From positions 1-36,781 of the forward strand of contig JACPEV010000011.1 in NCBI GenBank assembly GCA_016183325.1: a stretch of DNA of 36,781 bases, read 5' to 3'. The notes beneath the pieces are model-generated. The model ran no database searches. It was not told the origin of the DNA and saw nothing but the letters and a program-made list of their open reading frames with translations. Position numbers and translations under genes: made by a program. This document shows, in pieces, positions 36,580 through 36,781 of the stretch (position 1 is its first letter; every line of letters begins with the position of its first letter). The stretch comes from Candidatus Curtissbacteria bacterium. GTDB taxonomy: Bacteria; Patescibacteriota; Microgenomatia; Curtissbacterales; GWA2-41-24.

Positions 36580-36781
36580 ATTTTGGCAACAATCATAAGG
36601 TCCGAAACATTGGAAGGCAGGCGACCCGTTAATATAGCATCGCCTACGCTTTTGAAAAAAGCAAGGCTATTGTTTTCTTGCTGGAATTTTTGAGGATCAA
36701 GATCTTTATCTTTGGCCTTCTTTAATGTGGTTTGGTCGGCGATGGCTCCGGCTGCTTCAGTGTTGTCCCAGCCGTCTGAAT
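36576..36781 (-). CDS. Glycerate 2-kinase (MOFRL family), C-terminal fragment at window edge
   Basis: The last 67 codons are in the window; the gene continues beyond base 36781. The frame reads SDGWDNTEAAGAIADQTTL, then DLDPQKFQQENNSLAFFK and a near-terminal SNVSDLMIVAKI, which matches the end of MOFRL-type glycerate kinases (DGxDNxxAAGA; NVSDLxI). They convert glycerate to 2-phosphoglycerate. The stop overlaps the transketolase N-half start (ATATGA). Confidence 0.8.
   Translation of the reverse strand, partial: SDGWDNTEAAGAIADQTTLKKAKDKDLDPQKFQQENNSLAFFKSVGDAILTGRLPSNVSDLMIVAKI

Noticed and set aside
1-36781. CRISPR array or cas genes
   Set aside because: No regularly spaced identical repeats with unique spacers and no Cas motifs were found; the repeats present are palindromes or gene-end motifs.
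1-36781. Recoded UGA (as in Gracilibacteria or Absconditabacteria)
   Set aside because: Well-supported genes (for example the glycerate kinase end and the 131-residue protein) terminate at TGA and no in-frame TGA is seen in conserved proteins.

Overview
The window reads as a low-GC chromosomal segment of a Candidate Phyla Radiation (Patescibacteria, possibly Microgenomates-like) bacterium. This is inferred from gene content and style, not from a marker gene. The signs are short genes packed head to tail with 1-4 base overlaps, a transketolase split into two genes, a transaldolase, a Gre factor, a D-Ala-D-Ala carboxypeptidase, many toxin-antitoxin pairs, many unrecognised small proteins and many palindromic repeats. 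Real genes end at TGA, TAA and TAG, so the standard bacterial code is used. A recurrent layout puts a TAnnnT -10 box exactly six bases before the start codon (at least ten genes, both strands), which predicts widespread leaderless mRNAs.

Layout. (1) 174-3526, minus strand: an operon-like, mobile-element style module (XRE regulator, small helical protein, P-loop ATPase with winged helix, two small proteins, zinc ribbon). A region of interleaved inverted repeats (3100-3228) lies between the regulator and the rest. (2) 3583-10589, plus strand: a co-directional accessory array (membrane protein, secreted beta-helix protein, HEPN-like protein with a membrane partner, zinc ribbon, membrane protein, TSUP permease, unknown protein, MazEF). 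Six of its gaps carry a related motif beginning GTTCYAAC and ending near GCCAG, and two gaps contain its inverted partner GTTAGA just before the next gene. This resembles an integron cassette array (attC-like sites) without an integrase, and is the main candidate for an undescribed system. (3) 10593-13293: a sigma-region-4 regulator, a DUF475/TerC-like membrane protein and an FTR1-like permease. (4) 13436-17729: a repeat-rich, rearranged stretch with a Fic protein, two broken genes, a TraB-like protein and GreA. The junction 'fic 3' end - terminator - oxidoreductase 3' end' is present twice in direct orientation, the footprint of a duplication or insertion. (5) 17730-26421: flavin disulfide oxidoreductase, CcdA-like membrane protein, His-rich membrane protein, Ca2+-type P-ATPase, MgtE-like membrane domain, transaldolase and carboxypeptidase. 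(6) 26449-31138: a toxin-antitoxin and repeat zone (second Fic protein, HepT/MntA, VapBC, two paralogous 97-98 aa proteins) containing tRNA-Lys and a tRNA broken into two halves around a GIY-YIG gene. (7) 31295-36781: tRNA-Arg, a zincin-like protein, an acidic protein, then a carbon-metabolism operon read on the minus strand: glycerate 2-kinase (partial), transketolase N half, transketolase C half, FAD-linked oxidase.

Together the housekeeping part supplies non-oxidative pentose-phosphate steps (split transketolase, transaldolase), oxidation of a 2-hydroxy acid, thiol/metal handling and cell-wall trimming. The accessory part is dominated by defence or addiction modules and by repeats that look mobile.
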